In this document: one piece after another, positions 19,089 to 28,434 of the stretch | Position numbering within the stretch: the stretch's first letter is position 1 | Layout: each line of letters starts with the position of its first letter | DNA from: a virus | IMG/VR virus record: IMGVR_UViG_3300017987_000153 | Location: 1-43,901 of that record | Direction: 5' to 3' (one strand) | Length of the DNA: 43,901 nucleotides | Notes under the pieces: model-generated | What the model was told of the DNA's origin: nothing | Database searches by the model: none | What the model saw: the letters and a program-made list of their open reading frames with translations, nothing else | Program-made: the position numbers and the translations under genes

Positions 19089-19435
19089 TCTGGAACCTCC
19101 TGTACCCATCCATCACGTTCATATAGTTCTGCCGGATCGCCTGATATGTAATACTTATTGTCACCGTTGCTGTCCACAAGCCAGACCTTACCGTGTTTTA
19201 CTAAATCTTTGCACAGCGCCTTGTTATTAGGGTCAACCTCGTCGATACTGTATATCAACAGCACCCGATCATTGAAATTGTCTGCTGGATCATACGCAAA
19301 CGAATCCCGGTAATATACACAATCAAAAATCCGCCCGTCGTTAGGGTTGTAATAAACCGAAAACGTATCTTTCTCGATTGCAAACGCAGGAGTAGCAATT
19401 AATAATATCGTTAAAATTAAGATTAGTTTTTTCAT
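19085..19435 (-). CDS. 116-residue protein with Sec signal peptide
   Basis: Signal peptide MKKLILILTILLIATPAFA with a typical AFA cleavage site, then a small globular domain (FSVYYNPNDGRIFDCVYYRD, KALCKDLVKHGKVWLVDSNG) with two cysteines that could form a disulfide in the periplasm. Unknown family. It follows the fibre-like gene closely with its own AGGAG site. Exported proteins in a late operon may alter the host surface (superinfection exclusion) or aid lysis. Confidence 0.55.
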   Translation of the reverse strand: MKKLILILTILLIATPAFAIEKDTFSVYYNPNDGRIFDCVYYRDSFAYDPADNFNDRVLLIYSIDEVDPNNKALCKDLVKHGKVWLVDSNGDNKYYISGDPAELYERDGWVQEVPE

Positions 19436-19444
19436 TTTTCCTCC

Positions 19445-21010
19445 TTAAAATATTGTTCCAGCCGGAGCAGGCGATTCGTTAGCCGTTGATCCGTCAGGCT
19501 GAGTGCTACCGGTAAAAATAATACCATAACTCGTTTTGAGTCCATATTCCGGATCAGTGCCGAACTCATCATTGTCGATGCTGACAACTTCTGCACCAAG
19601 TGCCGAGGTAATTCCAAATTTTATGTTGCTCACCCAGCTATCACGCACTTCCCCGCATGAGTTATCAAACCGAAAGCCAGAACCATCGCCGGTGCCATCT
19701 CCATCAGCGACACAACGATAAACGTATACATACCCGCTTGACGCTACTTGTATAGCACTTTTACTTGATGCAGAATCAAATTCAATTTCTACGTTGTAAA
19801 TGTCTACCTGTTTACACCTAAAAATATTAATACCATCACATCCAGCAAAATCAAGAAGCACAGACGGATCTGTAGTGCCAGGATTTGGGGCTGAATCCCC
19901 TGTATTCCCGTAAAAATTCACTCTACGATCAAAATCACTAAACTGCAAATTTGATGTCATGCTTGAATTATATGTTCCATCTCCAAATTGAAACGTAACG
20001 GCCTCCCCATATTTTGGTTGCCGATCAATCAATGCGTTAATTTCTGCTGCTGTATTAGCGGACGTTAGACTAATTGTTACTGCCTCGCATGCCCGAAATC
20101 CACCGCATTCAACTAGTTCAAAATTGGTACCGTCTTTGCAGACGAGTAACGCACCACCATCGGGGATCTGGTAGTCCATTGACTGAGGAGTTGCAATATT
20201 CCCCTGAGCTGTAATAAAAATATCCCGGTCGGTGTGTTCGTAAGTTAAAAATAACTGATCCCCGGCATCCAGATTAGTTGCCGTGATTGTGTCAAGATAA
20301 TCGTCTGCATCAGACTCACCATCAACGCTGTGATGCTGCCCGGTCGGCGTGATTGCATTGCTTGAGATAGTGAGTTCGGATGATGCGCCGACGTTTACGT
20401 CAATACTTGTCAACTGGCTTCCGTCCACCGGCGGAAGCTTTGCAGATCCGTCAAGCTGTACCGCCTGATTTGCGCCGGTGCCGAAGCCGTAGGTGATTAG
20501 GGTTGAAACGCTGGCCGGAACAGATGACAAAATACCCCATGCCACGTCCGATAGAGCGTCACCCCCACCCGTGTCGTGTTCTGAAGCGTGGGTTTCTGAT
20601 TCATAACCAGCACCGCTATGATCCCCCCACCCATAAGCCGTATCCCAATTTGATTCTTGCGTAAGCGTTGGGGCAGCATTGGTTGACCCATCCGTCATGT
20701 CATCCATATTTACATTTGTGTAATCAATTTCATTATCACTGACTGAGCCAGTGATTAATGCGCCGTTTTCGTCCAGATCGTTTGCAGCCGCCCACCCTTC
20801 AAATGTTGTTTTGGCTGTGTTTAAATCAATGGCTGTCCGGTTTTCCTGTAAAGCTGTTTCAACTTCCGTTGCTGTTATTTTATCTTCGGCATCAACAATT
20901 TGAATATCAACCGCCGACCCGCCCCCATAAACCGTGAACGAAGCTGCCGTTTGAAGTGGCCATAAAAAAAGTATGACAAAGAAAGATAAAATATATAATC
21001 GAAATTTCAT
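19445..21010 (-). CDS. fibre-like beta-helix protein with N-terminal signal peptide
   Basis: A 521-residue protein. The first 23 residues (MKFRLYILSFFVILFLWPLQ, then TAAS) form a signal peptide. Residues 30-230 carry phage-fibre-type shaft sequences (ATEVETALQENRTAIDLNTA, HASEHDTGGGDALSDVAWG). The second half (TFQFGDGTYNSSMTSNLQFS, IFRCKQVDIYNVEIEFDSAS, GYVYVYRCVADG) looks like a right-handed parallel beta-helix as in tailspikes and pectin-lyase-like folds. A tail fibre exported through Sec is unusual. Either it is displayed by the host or the hydrophobic N-terminus is a particle anchor. Confidence 0.55.
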   Translation of the reverse strand: MKFRLYILSFFVILFLWPLQTAASFTVYGGGSAVDIQIVDAEDKITATEVETALQENRTAIDLNTAKTTFEGWAAANDLDENGALITGSVSDNEIDYTNVNMDDMTDGSTNAAPTLTQESNWDTAYGWGDHSGAGYESETHASEHDTGGGDALSDVAWGILSSVPASVSTLITYGFGTGANQAVQLDGSAKLPPVDGSQLTSIDVNVGASSELTISSNAITPTGQHHSVDGESDADDYLDTITATNLDAGDQLFLTYEHTDRDIFITAQGNIATPQSMDYQIPDGGALLVCKDGTNFELVECGGFRACEAVTISLTSANTAAEINALIDRQPKYGEAVTFQFGDGTYNSSMTSNLQFSDFDRRVNFYGNTGDSAPNPGTTDPSVLLDFAGCDGINIFRCKQVDIYNVEIEFDSASSKSAIQVASSGYVYVYRCVADGDGTGDGSGFRFDNSCGEVRDSWVSNIKFGITSALGAEVVSIDNDEFGTDPEYGLKTSYGIIFTGSTQPDGSTANESPAPAGTIF

Positions 21011-21019
21011 GCCCCCTCC

Positions 21020-21475
21020 TTATTGAACCTCAAAATATAATACACAAGTTCCGGTTGCGCTGTTGACGGAGTTGTTGTCAAGGTTAAACGTCCACACCCC
21101 GCCGTAGAGACGAGAAGCATAAACTGTATCAATTTTCGGAACCACCTGCTCCGACGTTGCCTCATCCCTATCAATCATTTGGCCGCCTGCAACATCTACA
21201 CTATATTCATCAATGATGGTTATATCATAATCATCAGTTGGTGCTGTTGAACCAGGATCAGTTATACATAACACTAGGTAACTACCGATTAACAAAGTGT
21301 CATCAATTTCTGCATCAGGAACCGTTGCATCTGACGCATCAGCGATCCATTCTATAACCGTTTTTTTTAAATTTTGCGACTCGTGCGAAACCGTGACCGT
21401 TACAGACCCGTCAGCAAAAGCCGAAGAACAAAAAACCATTAAAAATAAGATCGTTAAAAAAATTATACGTTTCAT
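21020..21475 (-). CDS. 151-residue protein with Sec signal peptide, virion-operon context
   Basis: Signal peptide MKRIIFLTILFLMVFCSSAFA, cleavage after AFA, then a beta-rich domain (GSVTVTVSHESQNLKKTVIE, YLVLCITDPGSTAPTDDYDI, ASRLYGGVWTFNLDNNSVNS). The beta-rich part resembles small phage head- or fibre-associated proteins that are normally not exported. Lies between two fibre/tail proteins. Function unknown. Confidence 0.5.
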   Translation of the reverse strand: MKRIIFLTILFLMVFCSSAFADGSVTVTVSHESQNLKKTVIEWIADASDATVPDAEIDDTLLIGSYLVLCITDPGSTAPTDDYDITIIDEYSVDVAGGQMIDRDEATSEQVVPKIDTVYASRLYGGVWTFNLDNNSVNSATGTCVLYFEVQ

Positions 21476-21499
21476 TATTGTTAACTCCTTTTTGAATAT

Positions 21500-23023
21500 T
21501 TATGCCGCTTCTTGTATTTCCATGTGGTGGTATTCTTCCGAATTGATCCATGTAATCCGCGATGCTGTATATGTGTCCTCTCCGTCATCTACCGTATCAC
21601 CGGGCCTGAGAAAAATATGCGGTTTCACAAGCCTTGCCGTTATTAATCCGCCAACTGTCCGTTTATAGTTAAGCCAGCCAAGATCAATAGTTACTGTTTT
21701 TTGATAGCTCTGCTTTGCCGCTGCCTGTGCTGTGGTTTCGTATCCAGAAACGGTTATACTTTTATTTACCGACCCTTCGTCAACGTTTACCGTTAATAGT
21801 GGGACTGTAACTATCGGTTCTGATTGCAAAACATTACCAGTCACCCGATCACAATAAGCCATAGAGAAAACAAGATTGCCGCCGGATCTGTCAGAAATCT
21901 GGTCAGCGTAATCAACCCCGGGAATCGTGGCACCAAAACAAGTCGGATTGTCCGAATACATTCGAATTTCAAATTGTTTAATCGGCATAGTGATATTTGG
22001 CGAGCCGGTCAGCGACAAAAAAAACTTAATATAATCTTTTGTGATTCGGGTTGTTGAAATCGATGGAACGGCAAAGGTGCCGCCTGCCGAAATATTAGAA
22101 ACGAGCGCATGAACAGACCCGGTTATTGCGGCAAAAGTGCCACCAGCCGCAATATCCGGAATGAGCGCATGGATAGATCCGGTTATTGCAGAAAAAGTGC
22201 CACCTGCCGCAATATCCGGAATCGTTAAAAACCATCCCTTGTAAACATTCGGAACAGAGAATGCCCCGCCAGCCGAAATATCCGGAATCGGCGTATTGAT
22301 AGACCCGGTTATTGCAGAAAAAGTGCCACCTGCCGCAATATCCGGAATCGTTACTCCATAGGCAAAATTGGTATAGGCAAGACCTGATCCACTATTAAAC
22401 AAATCAGATACCTGCGACGGAGTTAATACCTCTGACCAAATACCGACTTCATCAATTAATCCACTAAATTTGTTTGAAGCATAAACAGAGCCTCCATCGG
22501 TCAACGCGCCAATACAGGGTTTAATCGTTGAAGTATAAAGACTGCCGATGGTATATTGATCTAAAATCGTTGGAGTCTCTTCCGATCCATTTACGTATAA
22601 TTTGAGATCATTGCTTTCAAACGTAAAGCCAACATGATACCAAGTGCTAACACTTATAGAAGTTGCGCTTTGATATCTTTTGAGTTGGGTATTTCCTCCG
22701 TCGTTTGAGAGAAGAGCTTCAAGCTTGCCTGACGAGTTTAAATACAGCAACCATGATCTTTTACTTGAGATATCATAGTAAGATAAAATATACCTATTTG
22801 TCACATCAGACGCATTAATCCATGCAAAGGCTGAAACCGCAGAATTATTAAAGTCGGCGTGAGCTGGAACTAAAATGGAATCGCTTGTAAAATTACCACA
22901 ATTATTGATCTTTCCAGCAGTCCCCCACGCAACGCCAACTGCCGATCCGTCGTGAGATTGGTGAAAATCAGTCGCGTCTGAATCCAAACCATAATACGAT
23001 ATTAACGAATTTAAAAAAGACAT
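21500..23023 (-). CDS. LamG-domain tail/adhesin protein with short repeats
   Basis: A 507-residue protein. Residues 1-215 are a concanavalin/LamG-type jelly roll (LISYYGLDSDATDFHQSHDG, FAWINASDVTNRYILSYYD, TWYHVGFTFESNDLKLYVNG, FSGLIDEVGIWSEVLTP), a fold that binds carbohydrate. Then five or six copies of IPDIAAGGTFSAITGSI-type units (about 20 residues each). The C-terminal domain (LSLTGSPNITMPIKQFEIRM) is a phage-tail-type module also seen in 'non-contractile tail sheath/tip' proteins. Probably a receptor-binding tail component. Confidence 0.6.
   Translation of the reverse strand: MSFLNSLISYYGLDSDATDFHQSHDGSAVGVAWGTAGKINNCGNFTSDSILVPAHADFNNSAVSAFAWINASDVTNRYILSYYDISSKRSWLLYLNSSGKLEALLSNDGGNTQLKRYQSATSISVSTWYHVGFTFESNDLKLYVNGSEETPTILDQYTIGSLYTSTIKPCIGALTDGGSVYASNKFSGLIDEVGIWSEVLTPSQVSDLFNSGSGLAYTNFAYGVTIPDIAAGGTFSAITGSINTPIPDISAGGAFSVPNVYKGWFLTIPDIAAGGTFSAITGSIHALIPDIAAGGTFAAITGSVHALVSNISAGGTFAVPSISTTRITKDYIKFFLSLTGSPNITMPIKQFEIRMYSDNPTCFGATIPGVDYADQISDRSGGNLVFSMAYCDRVTGNVLQSEPIVTVPLLTVNVDEGSVNKSITVSGYETTAQAAAKQSYQKTVTIDLGWLNYKRTVGGLITARLVKPHIFLRPGDTVDDGEDTYTASRITWINSEEYHHMEIQEAA
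22063..22350 (-). repeat. tandem coding repeat of about 60 bases
   Basis: The stretch CCGCAATATCCGGAAT-type sequence recurs five or six times with units of about 60 bases (for example AAAGTGCCACC.GCCGCAATA at 22134, 22194 and 22320). The encoded unit is (I/V)(P/S)(D/N)I(A/S)AGG(T/A)F(S/A). Copies differ mainly at the ends of the unit, and one copy is extended (VYKGWFL). Probable recombination-prone region. Confidence 0.65.
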
Positions 23024-23029
23024 AATTTA

Positions 23030-23461
23030 TTATTCTTCGTCGTAACTAAATGCATCCATAATGAAACTTAACGTGTCTGGAATTGAAAACGTTGTCCCGA
23101 AATCGATATGACAAACCACCGTATCGTCTGCCGATGTGTCATTTATGATAATTGCACAATCAAAATCCGCGATTGCACCGCCTGACGCTGTGATAGTAAC
23201 CGCGTCCAGCGTAACCCTTGACCGATCATTGGCATCATCTTCAGTGACCGCCGAAATATTAATTGCATGGGTTTTTTGGGTGTATCCGTTTCCGGCCGCA
23301 ATTTCACTGGCTGATACGTCTGCGTATGTGGCATGGGCGTCTTTATCGAACGTAAACGCCGGAACCATAAGAATCACAAGATAAGTATCAGTATCCCAGT
23401 GATTATCCCCCTGATTTACAAGTTGTTTAAAATGATTTGATTTTGTTACTGTTACTGCCAT
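23030..23461 (-). CDS. beta-rich tail-region protein
   Basis: A 143-residue protein: MAVTVTKSNHFKQLVNQGDN, WDTDTYLVILMVPAFTFD, VTLDAVTITASGGAIADFDC, FSIPDTLSFIMDAFSYDEE. The pattern is like small phage proteins of the distal tail or capsid decoration type that are common in siphophages. It is positioned between the tail-tip gene and the LamG protein. Function not defined. Confidence 0.55.
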   Translation of the reverse strand: MAVTVTKSNHFKQLVNQGDNHWDTDTYLVILMVPAFTFDKDAHATYADVSASEIAAGNGYTQKTHAINISAVTEDDANDRSRVTLDAVTITASGGAIADFDCAIIINDTSADDTVVCHIDFGTTFSIPDTLSFIMDAFSYDEE

Positions 23462-23479
23462 AGTGTCTCCTTATATATG

Positions 23480-25285
23480 CTAACCTCTTGAATAAATATT
23501 AATTTCAAGCCCACCGTCAACGCCATTATCTGTAATATCCTGCAAAAATGTTTTTGAAAAATAACTATACAATAATTCCATGTTAGTTTCTTCCACACCT
23601 GACCAGAAATGAATATAATCTTCATCTTCCATGGTGCTAGACACGGAGATGTAGACTTTAGATATGCCGAAAATAGTTGGAGTATCGGCGCATGTTGAAA
23701 GAATCGGCTGCTCAAGAATAACTGCATACTGCTCATGAACATGATATTTCACAGGCTCATCATTGATGCGCACGTCCAGGCCATCCCAAACATTCGATCC
23801 GAGAGATGCTTGGAACCGCTGATATGTCACATAGTCTTCTATATCCGGGCCGGGCGGATTTGGTTCATCTTCTCCCCACATTTCTTGCAAGCAATAATCA
23901 TCACAAAAATATGATGCAGGGGCTGCCAAGTTTGAAAAAACATGGGTTTTATTTTTTTCAATTTCGGTGTCAGTTGTTATTTTTGACCCGGAAATGGTTG
24001 AAACATAATCAAATGCTTTTGTTTTTGTATGCGTTGCCTCAACTAAATCGCCAGGATACTGCGTCCATTCTCCTGTAATTTCCCCTGTAAATGTGTAGCA
24101 AGCAACCCGTTTTTCTTCGTCTGAATTTTCGTCTCTGAGCGTTACACCTGAAAGCGGTGAAATTAGTTTGTTTGAAACGGTATGAGCGAACGTATATTCA
24201 TAATCCGGATTTTTGAACGTTTGCGTTATTTCAAGGGCCTCAGACACAGTAATAATTTCTCCGGTATCCCCCAGATAATGGTCTCCCAAATAAGAATCAA
24301 CAGTAGGATAGCCCCCGCCCCAATATATGTTATTCATCATGCTGTCACTCACGGCATCATGAGAGAGTCCCGACTCTAAAGAAAAATCAAACTCAGTTAA
24401 ATAAACGTTCAGTTCTGCCTCGGTTAACGGCTGATCAACCCCGGCAATATCATAAAGTGCGTTTGTTACTGGGTTCCATAAAATATATTCGGTATCAAGC
24501 CGTATCGCCAAAATTACCCTTGCGCACGAAAACGGACGCTCTTCAAAGCCGATAATTTTGGGATTTGAAAAATCGTTGTCTGCAAAACCGATTATCACCC
24601 GATCGCTAACAATAAATGCCTCGTGGTGACAATTCATGTACTCAAATTCAGCAACCACAGAGATTTCTTGCAATATGTCAAGTGCCTGCTGAGAACTGGT
24701 TGTAGCATCAAGATTGACGGTGCCCGTATTATTTGCCCGGTCGATAGTTGAAAGTGTCCCGTATAAATAAGTCGGTTTCCATTTCTGAGCGCCAGGCAAT
24801 ATAGCCAGGTTAAAAAAATTAGCCTCTGGAATTTGAGCCATTAACGGAACGAGCTGGCCGTCTCTCTCTTCATCATAAACTGCGTTGCTGTCATATCCGG
24901 GCTGAACATTAACGCCATTTTCTCGTTCCCTGCCTATTTCAACAGTCCCAATATCGCCAGTTAGATCGGTTGTCAGGTCAGCACACCAAGCGTTTATCTC
25001 TACGCTGGCCGGAACAAAATTTGTATCTTCAAGATACTCTTTTTGTTTTTGCGCTGATATCAGTTTGATTTTTGCTACGTTTAACCGGGTCTCTGCCTGT
25101 TCGACTTCTTTAGATGTTGATTCAGGATTGTCAACAATGGCCTCTTGTTCTTCGATAAATGCCTGGATATTGGTTATTTTAGTCGTTAAAACAGCGACAC
25201 GTTCAACAACGGCAGTGGTGTCATAAACCAACTCTATAAGGTATTGACCGTCTGCAATATGCGATTTTATAAGGCCTTTTCCCAT
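23480..25285 (-). CDS. tail-tip/baseplate protein
   Basis: A 601-residue protein. Residues about 25-85 form a coiled coil (AVLTTKITNIQAFIEEQEAI, EVEQAETRLNVAKIKLISAQ). Next comes a long beta-rich region with YGTLSTIDRANNTGTVNLDA and VVAEFEYMNCHHEAFIVSDR, typical of OB-fold/hub-type tail proteins. A distal part follows with a Cys pair (CDDYCLQEM) and RFQASLGSNVWDGLDVRIND. Position directly after the tape measure and a small tail protein supports a tail-tip role. Confidence 0.55.
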   Translation of the reverse strand: MGKGLIKSHIADGQYLIELVYDTTAVVERVAVLTTKITNIQAFIEEQEAIVDNPESTSKEVEQAETRLNVAKIKLISAQKQKEYLEDTNFVPASVEINAWCADLTTDLTGDIGTVEIGRERENGVNVQPGYDSNAVYDEERDGQLVPLMAQIPEANFFNLAILPGAQKWKPTYLYGTLSTIDRANNTGTVNLDATTSSQQALDILQEISVVAEFEYMNCHHEAFIVSDRVIIGFADNDFSNPKIIGFEERPFSCARVILAIRLDTEYILWNPVTNALYDIAGVDQPLTEAELNVYLTEFDFSLESGLSHDAVSDSMMNNIYWGGGYPTVDSYLGDHYLGDTGEIITVSEALEITQTFKNPDYEYTFAHTVSNKLISPLSGVTLRDENSDEEKRVACYTFTGEITGEWTQYPGDLVEATHTKTKAFDYVSTISGSKITTDTEIEKNKTHVFSNLAAPASYFCDDYCLQEMWGEDEPNPPGPDIEDYVTYQRFQASLGSNVWDGLDVRINDEPVKYHVHEQYAVILEQPILSTCADTPTIFGISKVYISVSSTMEDEDYIHFWSGVEETNMELLYSYFSKTFLQDITDNGVDGGLEINIYSRG

Positions 25286-25287
25286 TA

Positions 25288-25638
25288 TTATTCATCCAAT
25301 CGCTCAGAAACCATTATTCGTATATAACACGTTCCGCCAGACACATACGGTTGTTCAATCGCTCCTGAAAATACACCCTCACAGCAGGCAACCGTAACAG
25401 TAGCATAATTCTTGTGCAGATATTTTACAGTTGAATATTGAGGTTCGGAAATATTTGGAATTATCAAAGATAAAGATCGGTCCCCTTCAACTACCCCGGA
25501 ATGTTCAACATGAGAAGTCGCATCAAGGCATTTTGAGCGAGACAGTCTGGCTGTCGGTGGATAAAGGCGTGACCGCTTTTTATCATCTAAAACAATACAC
25601 CCTGCCGTGTCTGATGTCGGAGCGGACAATCCAATCAT
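25288..25638 (-). CDS. 116-residue tail-region protein
   Basis: MIGLSAPTSDTAGCIVLDDK, CLDATSHVEHSGVVEGDRSL, VACCEGVFSGAIEQPYVSGG. A beta-rich protein with four cysteines, in the position of a small distal-tail protein between tape measure and tail tip. No family recognised; role inferred only from gene order. Confidence 0.5.
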   Translation of the reverse strand: MIGLSAPTSDTAGCIVLDDKKRSRLYPPTARLSRSKCLDATSHVEHSGVVEGDRSLSLIIPNISEPQYSTVKYLHKNYATVTVACCEGVFSGAIEQPYVSGGTCYIRIMVSERLDE

Positions 25639-25640
25639 TT

Positions 25641-28292
25641 TTAACCTGCCGCCAATAGATATTCTTGAGCGTATTCGTTCATTTCAACCTGCATTAATGC
25701 TAAAATTTCGTGAAGAACCATTTTAATCGCAGGCGTTACGGAGTCATCAATGTTTATAGTTAGGAGGCCATTGCCTGATTCCAGCGCCATGCGTTTTGCT
25801 TCCATCATTTCAAGGTTCGCAGCGGTTAATTTTTTTTGCAAATCAAACGCTTTTTTTCTCATTTCCATTTCATCTTCGAGCATAGACTCAATGGCCCACT
25901 TCTGATGAAATGACGTGTTCGCACCCGTCCAAACGTCAAGCAAGTCGCCGATCAATCCGGTTGTGTTTGAAATCGTATTGTCAACTGACACAAAAGCCGT
26001 CTTCATTACCTCTGCATCCGCCTCAACCTGGGCGATATCAACCTTTGCTTTCCACTCCATCGCCGTCTGAATGGTTTCTGCTTTGACCTTGATTTCCTCA
26101 ATATAGGTCTTTGTTTTATCGACGGCTTCCTCAGCCTTTTCATCGTTAATCGTTGGAGAAATATCAACCGGGATATGTTTAAATTCCGCACCTGTCGGCG
26201 TGTCTGTAAAATAAATGTTTCCATCTTTATCCACGCCTGAATAAATGGTGGGAACATCCGACGTGTCAACGTTTAGATTAATTTCTATCGGAGGCAAATC
26301 AATAACGTCAGACAACGGCTCAAGCCCTTGTTTTAAGCTTTTCTCAATATCCTGACCAACATCGAAAAAGTTTGCCGCTAAATCATCCCCGGCACTTTGA
26401 ACTGCCAGCAATTTTTCAATAGAGTCTTTTGTATTTATATTTAATTTTAATTCGCCGGTGTTCCAGTCGCGTTTCCCGGTAACAATATCCCAAATATTTC
26501 CTAATGATTCGCCAAGGCCTTTTAAGTTGTCCCAAACTGAACGATAATCAAGCCCGATAACAGACAACGATTTTTTATATAATTCATCAATCGCAACAAC
26601 CAGCCCCATCACTCCCACGCCAACTGCTCCGATAGACCCGGTTGCGGCTGCTCCGATAGCTGCAATCGGTCCAGCGATCAAGTTGCCTCCAAGCACTCCA
26701 GCAACAGCCCAAAGCGCATTCTTAATGCTGTCTAATGAGCCGAAAAGAACATTTATGTTTGTAGCCCAACCAGAAACGTTGCCAGCCATCGCCTGACCAG
26801 CCTCATCCATTTCACCGAATTTTTCAGCGACTTCGCCGATCACAACAAACATCGGCCTCAACCCCTCAATAAAACCGGCTGTGAAATTGGTCAGACCTGT
26901 GAATAAATCAATTATTTTTTGAACGGCTTTTTCTAAGCCATCAACGGTTGATAAGTCCAGTTCGCCGCCGAAAAGCGCATCTAATGCATCCCCGATCTCG
27001 CCGCCCAGATTCTTGAAAGATTGAATCAGTTTGGAAAAGTCAACGCCTTCCAGCGCTTCCGGCAAATTCTCAGCTACGTTTTTTAACAGTCCGTCAATAT
27101 CACCAAAAAAAGCATTAAAGGCGTCAAAGATGTCGTCAAACGTCCCTTTGTCAACTTCTCCGGCAAGGGTTTTAAAAATCCCTGAAAAAGATTCGATGAT
27201 CCCCGCCGCGCCTGCTTCAATTTTTGTGCCTGACCCAATTAAGAGTAGGTCAAAATTGTTACTAAGGTTTTGGAGTTGAAGTTTGATGTCCTCTTGCATT
27301 TTTTCAAATGCAACCGCAACGGCCCCCGTTGAATTCCCCATGGCTTCAAGGGATTCTTTGAATTTATCCGAACCCTTACCAGTCAACGTCAGCGCCGCGT
27401 TTAAACCCCTGACGTTACCGAATAGTTCGGCCATGGCCTCAGTATTGCCGCCGGTGGCTGTTTTGACCTCATCTAAAACACCAGCAAGACCCTTACTTGC
27501 TAAAGCTTGTGCAGAAAAATTAATCCCTAATTCTTTGGCATACGTTGCCGCTTCCGAGGAGGGCTTAAGAATGCTAGTGATCGCCCCTTTGATGTATGTA
27601 ATTGCTTCCGCTGTTGGCGCACCGGTAGCGGTTATGGCAGCAATCGCCGCCGATACTTCATCAAACCCAACTCCAGCCGCCGCCGCAATATTGGTGACTT
27701 GCGCCAGGCTTTGATTCAGTTCCGGAAGGGTTGTCTGTCCAAGTTTTACAGTGGTGAATAGGTAGTCTGAATATTGCGCCGCTTCTTCTGCGCTGGCCCC
27801 GTATGCGTTCATTGTTGAGGCAACAGAAATCAGGGAGTCTTTTAAATCCGCTTTACCGGCAACGGACAGCTTCTCTGCCGCCCCAAGAACATCAAGACTG
27901 TCTTTGTAATCAATCCCCGCTGATATGGCTGAATAAACCGCCCCGTTGATATCATCGATGGATTTAACACTATCCCCGGCATAATCCAAAATCTGACCCC
28001 GGAACTGATCAACGCTTTCCCCGGTATCATCAATCAACGTGGTGATTTCAAGGAATTCGGCCTGAAAGTCAGATGATGCCTGAACCGCTTTGACAAGGCC
28101 ATAGGCAACCATGGAAACAAGCGCCGCTTCAGTCAAGGCGACCTTTTTCCCAAAATCAGCTAAAGGTGCAGTGGCATTCTGTATGTTTGATGAAAACTTG
28201 TCAAAGTCCTTGCCCGAATTAAGCAAAACCTTGTTTAAGTCGCCGCTATCACCAGACAGCAAAACTTTTATGGTACGTTCAAGATCAGCCAC
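25641..28292 (-). CDS. tape measure protein
   Basis: An 883-residue protein with a GTG start. The N-terminal TP901-type core contains AYGLVKAVQASSDFQAEFLE, SISAGIDYKDSLDVLGAAEK, YLFTTVKLGQTTLPELNQSL and AIAAITATGAPTAEAITYIK. A hydrophobic central region follows (WAVAGVLGGNLIAGPIAAIG, GVGVMGLVVAIDELY), then helical repeats at the C-terminus. It spans the tail lumen and sets tail length; at about 1.5 angstrom per residue this predicts a tail on the order of 130 nm. The small gene before it overlaps by eight bases. Confidence 0.85.
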   Translation of the reverse strand: MADLERTIKVLLSGDSGDLNKVLLNSGKDFDKFSSNIQNATAPLADFGKKVALTEAALVSMVAYGLVKAVQASSDFQAEFLEITTLIDDTGESVDQFRGQILDYAGDSVKSIDDINGAVYSAISAGIDYKDSLDVLGAAEKLSVAGKADLKDSLISVASTMNAYGASAEEAAQYSDYLFTTVKLGQTTLPELNQSLAQVTNIAAAAGVGFDEVSAAIAAITATGAPTAEAITYIKGAITSILKPSSEAATYAKELGINFSAQALASKGLAGVLDEVKTATGGNTEAMAELFGNVRGLNAALTLTGKGSDKFKESLEAMGNSTGAVAVAFEKMQEDIKLQLQNLSNNFDLLLIGSGTKIEAGAAGIIESFSGIFKTLAGEVDKGTFDDIFDAFNAFFGDIDGLLKNVAENLPEALEGVDFSKLIQSFKNLGGEIGDALDALFGGELDLSTVDGLEKAVQKIIDLFTGLTNFTAGFIEGLRPMFVVIGEVAEKFGEMDEAGQAMAGNVSGWATNINVLFGSLDSIKNALWAVAGVLGGNLIAGPIAAIGAAATGSIGAVGVGVMGLVVAIDELYKKSLSVIGLDYRSVWDNLKGLGESLGNIWDIVTGKRDWNTGELKLNINTKDSIEKLLAVQSAGDDLAANFFDVGQDIEKSLKQGLEPLSDVIDLPPIEINLNVDTSDVPTIYSGVDKDGNIYFTDTPTGAEFKHIPVDISPTINDEKAEEAVDKTKTYIEEIKVKAETIQTAMEWKAKVDIAQVEADAEVMKTAFVSVDNTISNTTGLIGDLLDVWTGANTSFHQKWAIESMLEDEMEMRKKAFDLQKKLTAANLEMMEAKRMALESGNGLLTINIDDSVTPAIKMVLHEILALMQVEMNEYAQEYLLAAG

Positions 28293-28434
28293 GTTTTATT
28301 TGCTCTCTAATTTCTTCACGTTCTTTTTCCAGAAATCCCCACAACATGATCTCGTCACGGCATAGGTGGTCATACGGAAAGACATCCGGCCTGACGTCAA
28401 AAAGAAACCGCCCTCTGGCTTCAGCCATGATCAT
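28285..28434 (-). CDS. 49-residue gene in the position of the chaperone frameshift extension
   Basis: MIMAEARGRFLFDVRPDVFP, YDHLCRDEIMLWGFLEKERE. Starts within ATGA at the end of the tail chaperone gene and ends eight bases into the tape measure gene. Relative to the chaperone it is in the -1 frame, as is the T part of lambda gpG-gpGT, but I find no clean X-XXY-YYZ slippery heptamer near the junction (closest are TTG-GGG-GAA and ACA-AAG-AAA). It may be a separate coupled gene. Confidence 0.6.
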   Translation of the reverse strand: MIMAEARGRFLFDVRPDVFPYDHLCRDEIMLWGFLEKEREEIREQIKRG

